DNA of 64,000 nt from Idiomarina abyssalis (GCF_900116625.1 NZ_FPBE01000001.1:372001-436000), one strand, 5' to 3'; numbered from the stretch's first letter, positions 27,277-36,936 are shown. The notes: generated by a model from the sequence alone, not told the origin. Program-made: numbers and translations.

Positions 27277-28362
27277 ATGTCAAAGTCGAAGATTCATTAC
27301 GTGGCAGTCGCTTTTTTTATGCTGTTAGCCACTTTTACGGCAACAGATGCTGAAGCGCGGTTAATTGAAAATTTGTATTCGGCAGAAGTTGAAGTCGCGT
27401 CACAAAGTTCATCGCACCGAAAGCAGGCAATTGGTGAGGCTTTTGATCGAGTCATTATTAAGCTCACCGGGAAATCGGATGCGACAGAGCACGAAGCGAT
27501 AAAACGAGCCAAGCGAGATGTCAATAATTACCTGGTGCAATATGGTTACAGCGATAACCAAGGGCAACGAACGTTAACAGCCACGTTTGACGGCAGGAAG
27601 TTAAGAGCACTTCTTGCCGAGCATCAACTGCCTTACTGGGGGAGTCGCAGACCTCAGTTAATGTTGTGGATTGTGAAAGAAAGTGACAACGGGCAACGCA
27701 CAATAATTGACAGTAACAGTGAATCTGTTTTTACCCAGCAACTTCGATTTTTTGCAAAACAGTACAGTATTCCGGTGCAACTGCCGCTAATGGATTTAAC
27801 CGATAATTTCACCATTAGCGCAATGGATGTCTGGGGGCGCTTTTTAGACCCGGTTAGGACAACGACAGAGCGGTATGGTACGGATGGGTTACTGGTAGCA
27901 CGTATTGTTCGCCAGGAGAACGAGGAAGCACCCTGGAGTTTGAATTGGTTCGTAGAAATTGGTGATGACAGGTTTGCCGGAGAAGTGACGGCAACAAGCG
28001 TTGACTGGTTGGCAGAACCTTTAGTAGAACAGTTAATGATGAAGCTGTCAGCTAAATACAGCATGACCGCCGGTGATGAGAACGTACGTAATACACTGAC
28101 GGTAAAAGTTGAGCAGTTAAACAGTCTGAGCAGTGTTTTAAAACTGGAAAGCTTTTTGAAAAGTATTGTATCGGTCCGGGAGGTTCGCTTATTGAAATAC
28201 TCTCAGAATATGAGCGAATTCGAGATTGTTGTGAACGGACCGGTCGACCAAATACTGCAGGCTATCAACCTGGATGGGCGTCTTGTTTCTCAGGAAGTTG
28301 GTCCTTTTGTTGCTGCAAAACAAACGGAAACCCCCGTTTACCGCTGGGATGAGGGTCGCTGA
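27277..28362 (+). CDS. DUF2066 domain secreted protein
   Basis: About 361 residues with a signal peptide (YVAVAFFMLLATFTATDAEA), starting at the ATG at 27277. The mature part contains LYSAEVEVASQSSSHRKQAIGEAFDRVIIKLTG, the hallmark of DUF2066 proteins. Function unknown and probably periplasmic. It overlaps hda by one base (TGATG), so the two are co-translated, an arrangement I associate with marine gammaproteobacteria. Confidence 0.85.
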   Translation: MSKSKIHYVAVAFFMLLATFTATDAEARLIENLYSAEVEVASQSSSHRKQAIGEAFDRVIIKLTGKSDATEHEAIKRAKRDVNNYLVQYGYSDNQGQRTLTATFDGRKLRALLAEHQLPYWGSRRPQLMLWIVKESDNGQRTIIDSNSESVFTQQLRFFAKQYSIPVQLPLMDLTDNFTISAMDVWGRFLDPVRTTTERYGTDGLLVARIVRQENEEAPWSLNWFVEIGDDRFAGEVTATSVDWLAEPLVEQLMMKLSAKYSMTAGDENVRNTLTVKVEQLNSLSSVLKLESFLKSIVSVREVRLLKYSQNMSEFEIVVNGPVDQILQAINLDGRLVSQEVGPFVAAKQTETPVYRWDEGR

Positions 28363-29075
28363 TGCCTCCACAGCAATTGCCGCTGGCTGTTCAGTTACCG
28401 GACGATGAGCTTTTTTCCACCTTTCTTGAGGGCAATAACGCGACCTTATTAAGTTGGTTAAAAGCCTTACCCGAAGCTAAACCTCCGTTAAAAAGAAATC
28501 AGCAGTTAACCTGGTTGTCGGGAGCAAGCGGTGTGGGGAAAAGCCATTTAATGCACAGTGTTATTGCATCGGTTGGGCCTCAGCAGCGTATTGCTTATTT
28601 ACCATTAAAGGAACTTGTTGAGGTTGATGCAGAAGCGGTGTTGAACGGTATTGATCAAGCTGATCTTATTTGCCTGGATGATATTGACACTGTGACGTTG
28701 AAACAGGACTGGTGCTTCGAACTGTTCTCTTTAATTAACCGGGTAACCGATAATGAGTCTACCCGGCTCATTATGACAGCAAAGCAGTCGGCGGCTCAGA
28801 CCGAGGTCGTATTGCCGGACTTACAGTCGCGCTTTCAATGGGCAACGGGGTTTCAGGTACACCCGTTAAACGATGATGAGAAAAATAACGCTTTAATACT
28901 CAGAGCACAATGGCGTGGACTGGAGCTTCCTGCCGATGTGGCGGCTTTTATGACTCAGCGACTGGGCCGTTCTATGCGTGATTTAATGAAAGCCCTGAAT
29001 GAACTTGATCAAGCTTCTATTACCTATCAGCGACGCTTAACAATTCCTTTTGTTAAGCAGGTTCTGGAAATTTAG
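28362..29075 (+). CDS. hda: DnaA regulatory inactivator Hda
   Basis: 237 residues. The N-terminal QLPLAV (residues 5-10) is the beta-clamp-binding motif. An AAA+ domain follows: Walker A GASGVGKS (about 54-61), Walker B LICLDDID, sensor I MTAKQS, and an arginine-containing sensor II (LGRSMRDLMKAL). With the clamp on DNA it stimulates ATP hydrolysis by DnaA after initiation. Shares an overlap with the upstream DUF2066 gene and ends 4 bp inside the convergent DUF2069 gene. Confidence 0.96.
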   Translation: MPPQQLPLAVQLPDDELFSTFLEGNNATLLSWLKALPEAKPPLKRNQQLTWLSGASGVGKSHLMHSVIASVGPQQRIAYLPLKELVEVDAEAVLNGIDQADLICLDDIDTVTLKQDWCFELFSLINRVTDNESTRLIMTAKQSAAQTEVVLPDLQSRFQWATGFQVHPLNDDEKNNALILRAQWRGLELPADVAAFMTQRLGRSMRDLMKALNELDQASITYQRRLTIPFVKQVLEI

Positions 29076-29461
29076 TTGTAGTCTTTTAGCTTTTTAAGTC
29101 CTAAACCTTCTGCTCGTCCTTGATAACGGGCATAACCGGTTGCCCCGATAAAGGCTCCGGTTGTCAATATGATTTCCAGTATCGACCAAATCCGCTCGTC
29201 CGGATGTGTGTAAACAACAGTGAGTCCGTGAAGAAAGTAAAACATTAAAATAAAGTTGGTCCACGCGTGTGTGTAGGCTTTGCCTTTAACCAAACCGTAG
29301 AGTGGGAATAACAAAGGCAGTACCCATAAAACAAGAGCAATATAAACGGGCAGCGTTCCTGGCGCATCGGTTGGCATACCGTGCCATAAAGCCACCAAGA
29401 CAAGTAATGGCCAGTAGAAAACCTGTGTTAACCAGCGGTAAAAGCGCGGAGATGTCGGCAT
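29072..29461 (-). CDS. DUF2069 membrane protein
   Basis: 129 residues with four hydrophobic segments and the conserved pattern YGLVKGKAYTHAWTNFILMFYFLHG, typical of DUF2069. Inner-membrane, function unknown. It is the last of a minus-strand cluster with the WrbA-like gene and arsC, separated from the former by 9 bp. Confidence 0.88.
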   Translation of the reverse strand: MPTSPRFYRWLTQVFYWPLLVLVALWHGMPTDAPGTLPVYIALVLWVLPLLFPLYGLVKGKAYTHAWTNFILMFYFLHGLTVVYTHPDERIWSILEIILTTGAFIGATGYARYQGRAEGLGLKKLKDYN

Positions 29462-29470
29462 TTAAAATTC

Positions 29471-30028
29471 CTATGATGAAAGCTTGCTAGCAAAGTTTGT
29501 AACCCGTTTGCCTAGTGCAATAGCACATTGACGTTCATGCTCAGTCAGCTTGTTACTGTGCTCGTGGTGACTGGCTCCGTATGGTGAGCCACCCGATTGA
29601 GTTTGATGTAGGGCCGGTTCCGAATAGGGAATACCAACTAACATCATACCATGGTGGATTAAAGGCAGTGCCAGTGTTAGCAGCGTTGACTCCTGTCCAC
29701 CATGAAGTGAGCTGGATGAAGTAAATACGGCACCCGGCTTATCGGTCAATGCGCCTTGCAACCATTCACGAGAGGTTCCTTCCCAAAACTTCTGCAGGCT
29801 TGATGCCATATGACCAAAGCGGGTCGGGCTTCCGAGAATCAGTGCGTCACAGTTTTCAATATCGCTGTTTTCAACTTCCAGATCTCTGTCACTGACCGCA
29901 TTACTGCCGTGCCCAGTGCTACGCAGAACAGCTTCGCCACCTGCGCTGGTTACTCCTTCTGCAATAGCGTCGGCAAGCCTTTGTGTTGCCCCGTTGCGGC
30001 TGTAATACAGGATCACGACAGAAGTCAT
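29471..30028 (-). CDS. WrbA-like NAD(P)H:quinone oxidoreductase
   Basis: 185 residues of flavodoxin fold. FMN-binding loop YYSRNGATQRLA near residue 9, GSPTRFGHMASSLQKFW in the middle and TSSSSLHGGQESTL near residue 105 are WrbA-family signatures. It reduces quinones by two electrons, avoiding semiquinone radicals. It overlaps the start of arsC's end by 4 bp, so the arsC-wrbA-DUF2069 cluster is probably one operon. Confidence 0.9.
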   Translation of the reverse strand: MTSVVILYYSRNGATQRLADAIAEGVTSAGGEAVLRSTGHGSNAVSDRDLEVENSDIENCDALILGSPTRFGHMASSLQKFWEGTSREWLQGALTDKPGAVFTSSSSLHGGQESTLLTLALPLIHHGMMLVGIPYSEPALHQTQSGGSPYGASHHEHSNKLTEHERQCAIALGKRVTNFASKLSS

Positions 30029-30375
30029 GACAGAATATCCAAAACGGCTTCTGGAGGACGCCCAATAGCGGCTTTGTCCCCGGAAATGACAATAGGGCGC
30101 TCAATCAGTTTGGGGTTGTTGATCATAGCGGTAATTAATTCGTCTTCGTCGTTTATGCCGGCTAGCCCCAACTCTTTATAGACAGTCTCTTTTTTTCTCA
30201 TGAGTTGCTCAGCAGAGAGGTTTAATTTAGCCAGTATGTCTTGTAATTCTGCCGCATTCGGGGGTGTTTTAAGGTACTCGACAATTTCCGGTTCAATATT
30301 ATTTTTCTGCAGTAGTTCCAAAGTTTGTCTTGATTTTGAACAACGTGGATTATGATAAATTGTTACTTGGCTCAT
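30025..30375 (-). CDS. arsC: ArsC-family arsenate reductase (YfgD type)
   Basis: 116 residues from the ATG at 30375; longer upstream readings only add divergent non-homologous sequence. The active-site block is YHNPRCSKSRQTL with the catalytic Cys, and the Arg-containing RPIVISGDKAAIGRPPE follows, as in glutaredoxin-dependent ArsC. In E. coli the yfgD copy lies near bepA and hda too; whether it reduces arsenate in vivo is unsettled. No ars operon partners are near. Confidence 0.88.
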   Translation of the reverse strand: MSQVTIYHNPRCSKSRQTLELLQKNNIEPEIVEYLKTPPNAAELQDILAKLNLSAEQLMRKKETVYKELGLAGINDEDELITAMINNPKLIERPIVISGDKAAIGRPPEAVLDILS

Positions 30376-30434
30376 AAGTGTCGTACCTTGTAGTATCTGA
30401 ATATCCGTTAATAGTAACGTAATTGAGGTAAGGA

Positions 30435-30884
30435 ATGAAACTGAGAACACTAGTCTACGCCGCCACGGTGTTATTGATAACGGCATGCTCACCAAAGCCA
30501 GATGTTATTACCGACCAAAACAATGAGTTCAGTTGGTCTCAGCTTGAAGGCAAAACTGTTGTTGTTAACTATTTTGCTGAATGGTGCGCGCCGTGTTTGC
30601 GAGAACTTCCGGAACTTAATGAATTTAACAGCCATAAACCCGAAAATGTTGAACTAGTTGGAGTAAGTTTTGACCCGATGTCGAATAGCGAACTCGCTGA
30701 TCTCAAAAAGCGCCATGGCATTGAATTCCAACTGGCGCTGATGGACCCTGCACCTGCGTTTCCATTTCAACGCCCACAAATGTTACCGGCAACCTATGTG
30801 ATAAAGCCTGATGGCACGGTAAAAGGCCCCCTTATGGGCGAGCAAGATCTTGAATCATTGGAAAGTGCCATTAATTCACATTAA
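30435..30884 (+). CDS. TlpA/thioredoxin-like lipoprotein
   Basis: 149 residues. Lipoprotein signal (VLLITAC), then a thioredoxin-like fold with redox motif W-C-A-P-C in AEWCAPCLREL. The cis-Pro loop is MLPATYVI. It should work as a periplasmic membrane-anchored thiol reductase or in cytochrome c or envelope protein maintenance. Its end overlaps the end of convergent bepA by 9 bp. Confidence 0.88.
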   Translation: MKLRTLVYAATVLLITACSPKPDVITDQNNEFSWSQLEGKTVVVNYFAEWCAPCLRELPELNEFNSHKPENVELVGVSFDPMSNSELADLKKRHGIEFQLALMDPAPAFPFQRPQMLPATYVIKPDGTVKGPLMGEQDLESLESAINSH

Positions 30885-32327
30885 GTTTTGTACTTGCTGC
30901 TCTAAGTTACGAATTTGGTCAATACGTGCGTTAAGTCGTTTGTGAGTAAGGTCACTGTCTGTATGATTATGAGCCGTATGCAACTGATCGATAGCCAGTT
31001 TAAAGTTACCTCTTAGCGCGAGTGCCTCAGCGCGAGTTTCATACATAGCCGCACGTTTTCCATTACGTTCATAAACCTGGGTAAGAAGGTCAAGCGCGAG
31101 TGGATCATTGGGTTGTTGTAACAGAAAGTCTCGTAGCAGCTTCTCTGCCAGAGAGGTGTCCTGCGCCTTCAGGGCAGCATTGGCAAAATTTAATGTAATA
31201 ACGGGTTCATTGGGTTGTTGAACATACTTGCCGCGCAACCAATCCAATACCGTTTCATAGTCATCTTTTGCAAGCAAAATATCGGTTTGAACATCGATAT
31301 AAAAGGGGTTGTTGGGTGCTCGCTCCAGCAAAGGCTGCATCAGCTCAAGGGCAACATCGGTATGACCGTTATCTAAAGCACGTATCGCAAGAGCGTACTG
31401 TCCGGCTTGCTGGTTTATCGCGTTACGGCTAGAGCGCATAGATTGAAAGTCGCTTTGGGTGCTGTTGCCAATATATCGAGCCTGAATTCTGGCCTTTGCC
31501 AGAGCAAAATCGAGACTTGGCGGGACATCGACACGTTGCATGTTTTCTGCCCGGCTTCGGGTATCGGCAATACGAGACTCCGGAAGGGGATGCGTCATTA
31601 GCATTTCAGGCGGTTTGCTGACGTACCGGTACTTCTCCGCTAGACGCCCAAAGAAATCAGGGGCACCTCTTGGGTCAAACCCGGCGGCTAACAAAACTGA
31701 AAGGCCAATGCGGTCAGCCTCTTGTTCATACATTCTGGTGTAATTAATTTGAGACTGTCCGGCCATACCTATAGTGGTATACAGTCCCGCCGCTCCGGCT
31801 TCTGGATTCGCCATGCCGACTAAAATTGACCCAATAATGCCAGCTATGGTCATTGGCATGCTGCGTTGCTGCTCCTGCATGCGTCGCACAATATGGCGTT
31901 GAGTTATGTGCGCAACCTCGTGCCCCAGCACTGCGGCCAGTTCTGACTCGGTTCTGGCTTCGTCAATTAACCCTGTGTGCACACCAACGTATCCGCCCAT
32001 AAAAGCGAAGGCATTAATTTCTTTATTGTTAATCCAGAAAAAGTTAAATGGGTATCGGACACCACTGGTATTTCTTACCAGGCGCTGACCGATACTATTT
32101 AAATAGCTATCTAACACCGGATCGTGAATGATAGGGGCTTGTGAGCGCACTTGTCGCATATAGAAGTCGCCAACCACACGTTCACGCTCAATACTCATGA
32201 AGGCTGCACCAGTGGTGCCTATCTCCGGTAAACGCTTATTATCCTGAACGGCATTACTTGCAGCGCTATAGCTTATTGAAAAAGTGAATAAGCAAGCGAT
32301 AAAAAAGTGTAATATTTTGGTGGACAT
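30876..32327 (-). CDS. bepA: Beta-barrel assembly-enhancing protease BepA (M48)
   Basis: About 483 residues. Signal peptide, then an M48 metalloprotease domain with zinc motif HEVAH and the third ligand in EQEADRIG. The C-terminal half is a TPR array (helical repeats, about residues 310-480), as in E. coli BepA (YfgC). It degrades stalled outer-membrane proteins at the BAM complex and LptD in the periplasm. The ATG at 32327 is preferred over a TTG one codon upstream. Confidence 0.94.
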   Translation of the reverse strand: MSTKILHFFIACLFTFSISYSAASNAVQDNKRLPEIGTTGAAFMSIERERVVGDFYMRQVRSQAPIIHDPVLDSYLNSIGQRLVRNTSGVRYPFNFFWINNKEINAFAFMGGYVGVHTGLIDEARTESELAAVLGHEVAHITQRHIVRRMQEQQRSMPMTIAGIIGSILVGMANPEAGAAGLYTTIGMAGQSQINYTRMYEQEADRIGLSVLLAAGFDPRGAPDFFGRLAEKYRYVSKPPEMLMTHPLPESRIADTRSRAENMQRVDVPPSLDFALAKARIQARYIGNSTQSDFQSMRSSRNAINQQAGQYALAIRALDNGHTDVALELMQPLLERAPNNPFYIDVQTDILLAKDDYETVLDWLRGKYVQQPNEPVITLNFANAALKAQDTSLAEKLLRDFLLQQPNDPLALDLLTQVYERNGKRAAMYETRAEALALRGNFKLAIDQLHTAHNHTDSDLTHKRLNARIDQIRNLEQQVQNLM

Positions 32328-32467
32328 CAACGACTCATTGGTTCAATGGAACAGGTTCTATCTAACTATCAGAACAGAATTCTTATCTTTAGTTCCTTTT
32401 TACTCTATGGGGTTATGGAAAGATTGCAAGGGCTGATATTATCAATAGAACTTAAGAATAAGGGACG

Positions 32468-33553
32468 ATGACTATGTGGGAATATATTCAGCAGTGGTAT
32501 AGACGGAAATTTTCAGACCCTAATGCGGTGACTTTGTTTCTATTACTGGTAGTTACTGTACTTGTCATTGTGCTTTTTGGCAGTTTAATCGTGCCTTTAT
32601 TAATCGCTATTTCTTTAGCGTACCTGCTAGATTGGCCTGTGATGCGACTCATGCAGTTAGGATTGTCTCGACTTACAGCGACCATTATTACATTTTCCCT
32701 GTTCCTGGCAGTAATGCTCATTGGCTTACTGACGCTGGTGCCAGTTATTTGGCAGCAGAGCACGACCTTAATTCAGGAAATGCCGGATATGGTGACCAAC
32801 CTACAAATTTGGCTACATAAGTTGCCCGAGATGTTTCCCGGCATCGTTGATGACCACCAAATTAATGAATTCACTCAAGAAATGAAGCGACGGGCGGTCG
32901 GTCTGGGTGAGAACCTGCTAACGGTCTCGTTAACTTCTATTGTTAACGTTATGGCTATGTTGGTTTATTTAATTATCGTGCCGTTACTCATTTTCTTTAT
33001 GCTAAAAGATCGGGATATTTTAATTGCTCACTTTAGTCGGTTGTTGCCTTCAAACAGACAGCTAATTTCGCAGGTGGGGCAGGAAATGAACCTGCAAATT
33101 ATGAACTACATTCGTGGTAAAGCCATAGAAGTGGTCGTGGTTGCCGTAGTAACCTTTGTTACCTTCAGTCTGTTTGGTTTGCGTTATTCGGCGTTGCTTT
33201 CCATTATGGTGGGGCTATCCGTTTTAATTCCTTATATTGGGGCCGCGGTTGCAACGATACCGGTTGTGCTTGTGGCTTTGTTCCAGTTTGGCCCGACAGC
33301 CGCATTTGTCTGGGTTACTGTCGCTTATTTAATTATTCAGGCCCTGGATGGCAACCTTTTAGTGCCGCTATTATTCTCTGAAGCTATAAGTCTGAATCCG
33401 GTTTATATTATTGCCGCGGTATTAATTTTCGGCGGTATTTGGGGCTTCTGGGGCGTTTTCTTTGCTATTCCGTTGGCGAGTTTGGTTAAAGCCGTCTTAA
33501 CAGCCTGGGACAGTAATACGGGTGACAATATGGTGGAAGAAACACCGCAATAA
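32468..33553 (+). CDS. perM: PerM-like AI-2E family permease
   Basis: 361 residues, about eight transmembrane helices of the AI-2E transporter family, with conserved segments LIPYIGAAVATIPVVLVAL, QALDGNLLVPLLF and NPVYIIAAVLIFGGIWGFWGVFFAIPLASL. E. coli perM lies beside bepA as here. Transported substrate is unknown; some family members are Na+/H+ antiporters or export autoinducer-2. Ends within a perfect hairpin. Confidence 0.88.
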   Translation: MTMWEYIQQWYRRKFSDPNAVTLFLLLVVTVLVIVLFGSLIVPLLIAISLAYLLDWPVMRLMQLGLSRLTATIITFSLFLAVMLIGLLTLVPVIWQQSTTLIQEMPDMVTNLQIWLHKLPEMFPGIVDDHQINEFTQEMKRRAVGLGENLLTVSLTSIVNVMAMLVYLIIVPLLIFFMLKDRDILIAHFSRLLPSNRQLISQVGQEMNLQIMNYIRGKAIEVVVVAVVTFVTFSLFGLRYSALLSIMVGLSVLIPYIGAAVATIPVVLVALFQFGPTAAFVWVTVAYLIIQALDGNLLVPLLFSEAISLNPVYIIAAVLIFGGIWGFWGVFFAIPLASLVKAVLTAWDSNTGDNMVEETPQ

Positions 33554-33565
33554 TGCGGTGTTTCT
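33538..33565. terminator. Perfect 12-bp hairpin over the perM stop codon
   Basis: AGAAACACCGCA (33538-33549) pairs perfectly with TGCGGTGTTTCT (33554-33565), with a 4-nt loop containing the TAA stop. It lies between convergent perM and bcp; T-rich bases are within the 3' arm but no long U-tract follows. Probably a shared terminator. Confidence 0.5.
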
Positions 33566-33571
33566 GGAGTA

Positions 33572-34042
33572 TTAAGCTTGTTTTAGGTGATCCAGTACTA
33601 CGTCATGGTGCTCTTTTGTTTTAAACTTATTAAATACCTGAGACACGGTTCCGTCTTGTTCAACTAAAAAGCTAATACGGTGGATACCATCGTATTCTTT
33701 ACCCATAAACTTCTTGAGTCCCCAAACTCCAAAATCTTCAGCAACTTTATGGTCTTCATCGCTTAACAAAGTAAAGTTTAACTCATCACGTTCGGTAAAT
33801 TTCGCTAAACGCTTAGGCGCATCAGGACTAATGCCAACAGATACAACATTAAACTCTTCAAGCTGCTTACGACTGTCGCGTAAGTTTTGTGCCTGAACGG
33901 TACAACCGGGGGTCATGGCTTTAGGGTAGAAATAAACCAGTACACGATGCTCTTTTAATAACTCAGATAAAGTGACGGAGTTTTCATTCGCATCAAGTAA
34001 GGTGAAATCCGGTGCTTTATCTCCGGCTTTTAGTGTTTGCAT
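33572..34042 (-). CDS. bcp: Bacterioferritin comigratory protein (peroxiredoxin)
   Basis: 156 residues from the ATG at 34042, where homology begins (LKAGDKAPDFTLLDANE). The peroxidatic Cys is C47 in MTPGCTVQ. The resolving cysteine that lies five residues later in E. coli Bcp is glutamine here (Q52), so this protein should work as a 1-Cys type enzyme using an external thiol. It reduces hydroperoxides in the cytoplasm. Divergent from dapA, as bcp sits near dapA in other gammaproteobacteria. Confidence 0.94.
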   Translation of the reverse strand: MQTLKAGDKAPDFTLLDANENSVTLSELLKEHRVLVYFYPKAMTPGCTVQAQNLRDSRKQLEEFNVVSVGISPDAPKRLAKFTERDELNFTLLSDEDHKVAEDFGVWGLKKFMGKEYDGIHRISFLVEQDGTVSQVFNKFKTKEHHDVVLDHLKQA

Positions 34043-34220
34043 AGCTTTCTCCTGGAACTTCGTTAACAGTACGCTACATGATAACGGACACAAGCAAACT
34101 TGGAAAATGCTTAAGTCGCAGAAGTTTATGGAACCTTCTTGGTAACTTATGTTCCTATCACTTGTGTTTCGTTAGGGCTGGCATTACCATTGGAGCCCCA
34201 ATTTAGGACTTGGAGAATGT

Positions 34221-35111
34221 ATGCTTAAGGGCAGTATTGTCGCTTTAGTTACCCCTTTTACAAAATATGGCAATGTCGATTACAGCGAACTTGAGTTTCT
34301 GGTGAATAAACATTGCGAAGCGGGTACGGACGCTATTGTAGCGGTTGGCACGACAGGGGAGTCAACAACCTTAACGCATGAAGAGCATATTGATGTCGTT
34401 AATGCGATGGTCGAACTTAGCGCAGGACGTATTGATATTATTGCTGGTAACGGTTCAAACTCGACCAGCGAAGCGGTGCAATTAACTGAAAAAATGACTC
34501 AGGCAGGTGTGAGTGGATTTTTAAATGTTACGCCGTACTACAATAAACCTTCTTTAACCGGTCTTATTGCACATTACAAGGCTTGCGCCGACGCCTCTGA
34601 TAAACCCCAAATCCTATATAATGTTCCGGGCCGTACAAGTCTTGATATGACACCTGACATGGTCGAACAGTTAGCAAAAATTGATAATGTTATTGGTATA
34701 AAAGAAGCAACTGGTGAAGTAAGTCGTGTACAAGAGCTGAAAAAGCGCTGTGGCGATGACTTTATATTGTTAAGCGGTGATGATCCGACAGCACGCGAAT
34801 TTATGTTTGCGGGTGGTCATGGCGTTATTAGTGTTACTGCCAATATTGTCCCTGCCAAAATGAAAGAATTGGTTACGGCTGCAGTTTCAGGTGATACCGA
34901 GCGGGCTAATCAAATCGATGCTGAGCTGGAACCTTTGCATAATATGTTATTTGTTGAATCCAACCCAATACCTGTTAAATGGTCTTTAGCGTTAATGGGC
35001 TGGGTAAGTGCAAACTATCGACTGCCTCTGACTCCTCCGGAAGAACAGAATCAACAATTGATTGAGTCAGTGTTGCAAAAAGCAAATCTATTGAATATTC
35101 AGGAGTCTTAA
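34221..35111 (+). CDS. dapA: 4-hydroxy-tetrahydrodipicolinate synthase
   Basis: 296 residues. TIM-barrel aldolase with GTTGEST (44-50), Tyr133 in ILYNVPGRTS and Schiff-base Lys161 in IGIKEATG. It condenses pyruvate with aspartate semialdehyde, the first step committed to lysine and diaminopimelate. SD TTGGAG lies before the ATG. bamC begins at its last base. The intergenic region shows no riboswitch; lysine control in this window is at lysC. Confidence 0.97.
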   Translation: MLKGSIVALVTPFTKYGNVDYSELEFLVNKHCEAGTDAIVAVGTTGESTTLTHEEHIDVVNAMVELSAGRIDIIAGNGSNSTSEAVQLTEKMTQAGVSGFLNVTPYYNKPSLTGLIAHYKACADASDKPQILYNVPGRTSLDMTPDMVEQLAKIDNVIGIKEATGEVSRVQELKKRCGDDFILLSGDDPTAREFMFAGGHGVISVTANIVPAKMKELVTAAVSGDTERANQIDAELEPLHNMLFVESNPIPVKWSLALMGWVSANYRLPLTPPEEQNQQLIESVLQKANLLNIQES

Positions 35112-36199
35112 TGAAATTGTCTCGCCTTGCGTATATGGGCTTAGCTGCCGCAGTTATCACAGGTTGTTCTTCGGTAGAAAAAGAACGTGCAAGTGGCGGG
35201 TTTGAGTATGTGAATATTCAGCCGACTTCAGCACTGGATATTCCGGGGGACCTGGAACAGCCGGAAAAAGGAAGTAAGTATCGAATTCCTGAAACCGATA
35301 TTGCACAAGCTCCTATTGGCCACCGGGTTAACATTACTGCCCCTCAGCAAGTTCGTCCTCTGGGTTTAGGAAGTCGCGTTTTAGAAACTGAAACAGAAAC
35401 TCGGGTGTATTTTGACGTTGTCGATGGCATGGGTGATTCAGTTGCTGAATTTGTTCGTCAGGCAGCGCGAGATGTTCTGAAGCGCCGTAACCTTGAATGG
35501 CAAGAAGTTAACGAGAACCGTTGGTTAACTGAGCAAATGACCATTCAGCAAACAATTGATGGAGAAGGCGGCTTTCTAGGTTTTGGTGGTGAAAGCGACA
35601 GTGAGTTAGAAAGAACATTTCGTTACGAGTTGCTTCAGGAAACAGAGTCTCACAAGCGTACGACAAGTTTGCGGGTAAATGTTAATGACTTCACCCAAGT
35701 CGTTGGTGGTGAAGAGAAAGTGGTTGCTCCACTCATTGTTCGAAACCTGGAAACCGATTTATTAAACGCTATTATTTCTGAAGTGAACCGTAAGCAGCAA
35801 TTGGCTGTTGCCCGTAATAAAGCAGAAGGAATTGATACTCGTTTATCACAAGCGGCTGAAGGTCACTCTATATTTGTGGTTGAAGATAACTTCGATCAAG
35901 CATGGCCACTGGTTAACCTTGCTCTGGAAGAAATTGGGTTCGAAGTTGACGACTTAAACCGTGAATCAGGCACTTACTTTGTTGAGTATAGTGAACCGGG
36001 TAGTGGCTTCCTGTTTATCGGCGGCGATGACTATGAAAACCTTGGTATAGCTGAAGGTGAGTACGAATTCTGGTTATTGGATGACGGCGAGAATACATCG
36101 GTTACGGTTTATAAAGACGATAAACTTGTCTCGGATGAATGGATGAACAAAGTATTTGAAGCCTTTAAAGCAGCTGTTAAACAGCAAAGCAAACTTTAA
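35111..36199 (+). CDS. bamC: Outer-membrane assembly lipoprotein BamC
   Basis: 362 residues. Lipobox AVITGC, then the long unstructured N-terminal segment followed by two helix-grip domains, the second ending in VFEAFKAAVKQQSKL. It is the BAM-complex lipoprotein (NlpB) that binds BamD. Between dapA and purC, an order conserved in E. coli. TAATG overlap with dapA. Confidence 0.94.
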   Translation: MKLSRLAYMGLAAAVITGCSSVEKERASGGFEYVNIQPTSALDIPGDLEQPEKGSKYRIPETDIAQAPIGHRVNITAPQQVRPLGLGSRVLETETETRVYFDVVDGMGDSVAEFVRQAARDVLKRRNLEWQEVNENRWLTEQMTIQQTIDGEGGFLGFGGESDSELERTFRYELLQETESHKRTTSLRVNVNDFTQVVGGEEKVVAPLIVRNLETDLLNAIISEVNRKQQLAVARNKAEGIDTRLSQAAEGHSIFVVEDNFDQAWPLVNLALEEIGFEVDDLNRESGTYFVEYSEPGSGFLFIGGDDYENLGIAEGEYEFWLLDDGENTSVTVYKDDKLVSDEWMNKVFEAFKAAVKQQSKL

Positions 36200-36222
36200 C
36201 TTAAGCGCGAGTGGAAAGATTC

Positions 36223-36936
36223 ATGGAAAAACGCAGTGAACTGTATCGGGGTAAAGCAAAGACGGTCTATCATACCGACGATCCTAACCGTCTTGTTCTG
36301 GAGTTTCGTAATGACACTTCAGCGTTCGACGGCGAAAAGGTCGAACAGCTTGATGATAAAGGAATGGTAAATAACAAATTTAACCACTTTATTATGGCTA
36401 AATTAGAAGAAGCCGGTATTCCGACACAGTTGGACGAATGCTTAAACGATACCGATTCGTTGGTGAAAAAACTGGATATGATTCCGGTTGAATGTGTTGT
36501 TCGTAACGTCGCTGCTGGCTCTCTGGTTCGCCGTTTAGGTGTTGAAGAAGGTAAAGAACTTAATCCACCAACATTTGAATTCTTTTTGAAAAACGATGCG
36601 TTACACGACCCTATGGTTAATGAATATCACATTCAGGCCTTCGGTTGGGCAACGGCAGAGCAAATTGAAAAGATGAAAGAACTGACGTTTAGAGTGAACG
36701 ACGTACTTAAAGCTTTGTTTGCCGATGCAGGTTTGCTGCTGGTTGATTACAAACTTGAATTTGGCGTGTTTGACGGGCAAATCATGCTGGGTGATGAGTT
36801 CACTCCAGACGGTTGTCGCTTGTGGGACGCTGAAACCCGTGAAAAGCTCGACAAAGATCGTTTTCGTCAGGGCTTAGGCGGCGTTGTTGAAGCGTACCGG
36901 GAAGTTGCTAAACGTCTGGGCGTGAAGCTGGATTAG
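36223..36936 (+). CDS. purC: SAICAR synthase PurC
   Basis: 237 residues from the ATG at 36223, which aligns with [16 protein letters not shown] of E. coli PurC; an upstream GTG would add four residues. Signature [22 protein letters not shown] and VDYKLEFG...[14 protein letters not shown] are present. ATP-dependent ligation of aspartate to CAIR in purine synthesis. Its stop codon overlaps the stop of the convergent DUF2897 gene. Confidence 0.97.
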   Translation: MEKRSELYRGKAKTVYHTDDPNRLVLEFRNDTSAFDGEKVEQLDDKGMVNNKFNHFIMAKLEEAGIPTQLDECLNDTDSLVKKLDMIPVECVVRNVAAGSLVRRLGVEEGKELNPPTFEFFLKNDALHDPMVNEYHIQAFGWATAEQIEKMKELTFRVNDVLKALFADAGLLLVDYKLEFGVFDGQIMLGDEFTPDGCRLWDAETREKLDKDRFRQGLGGVVEAYREVAKRLGVKLD

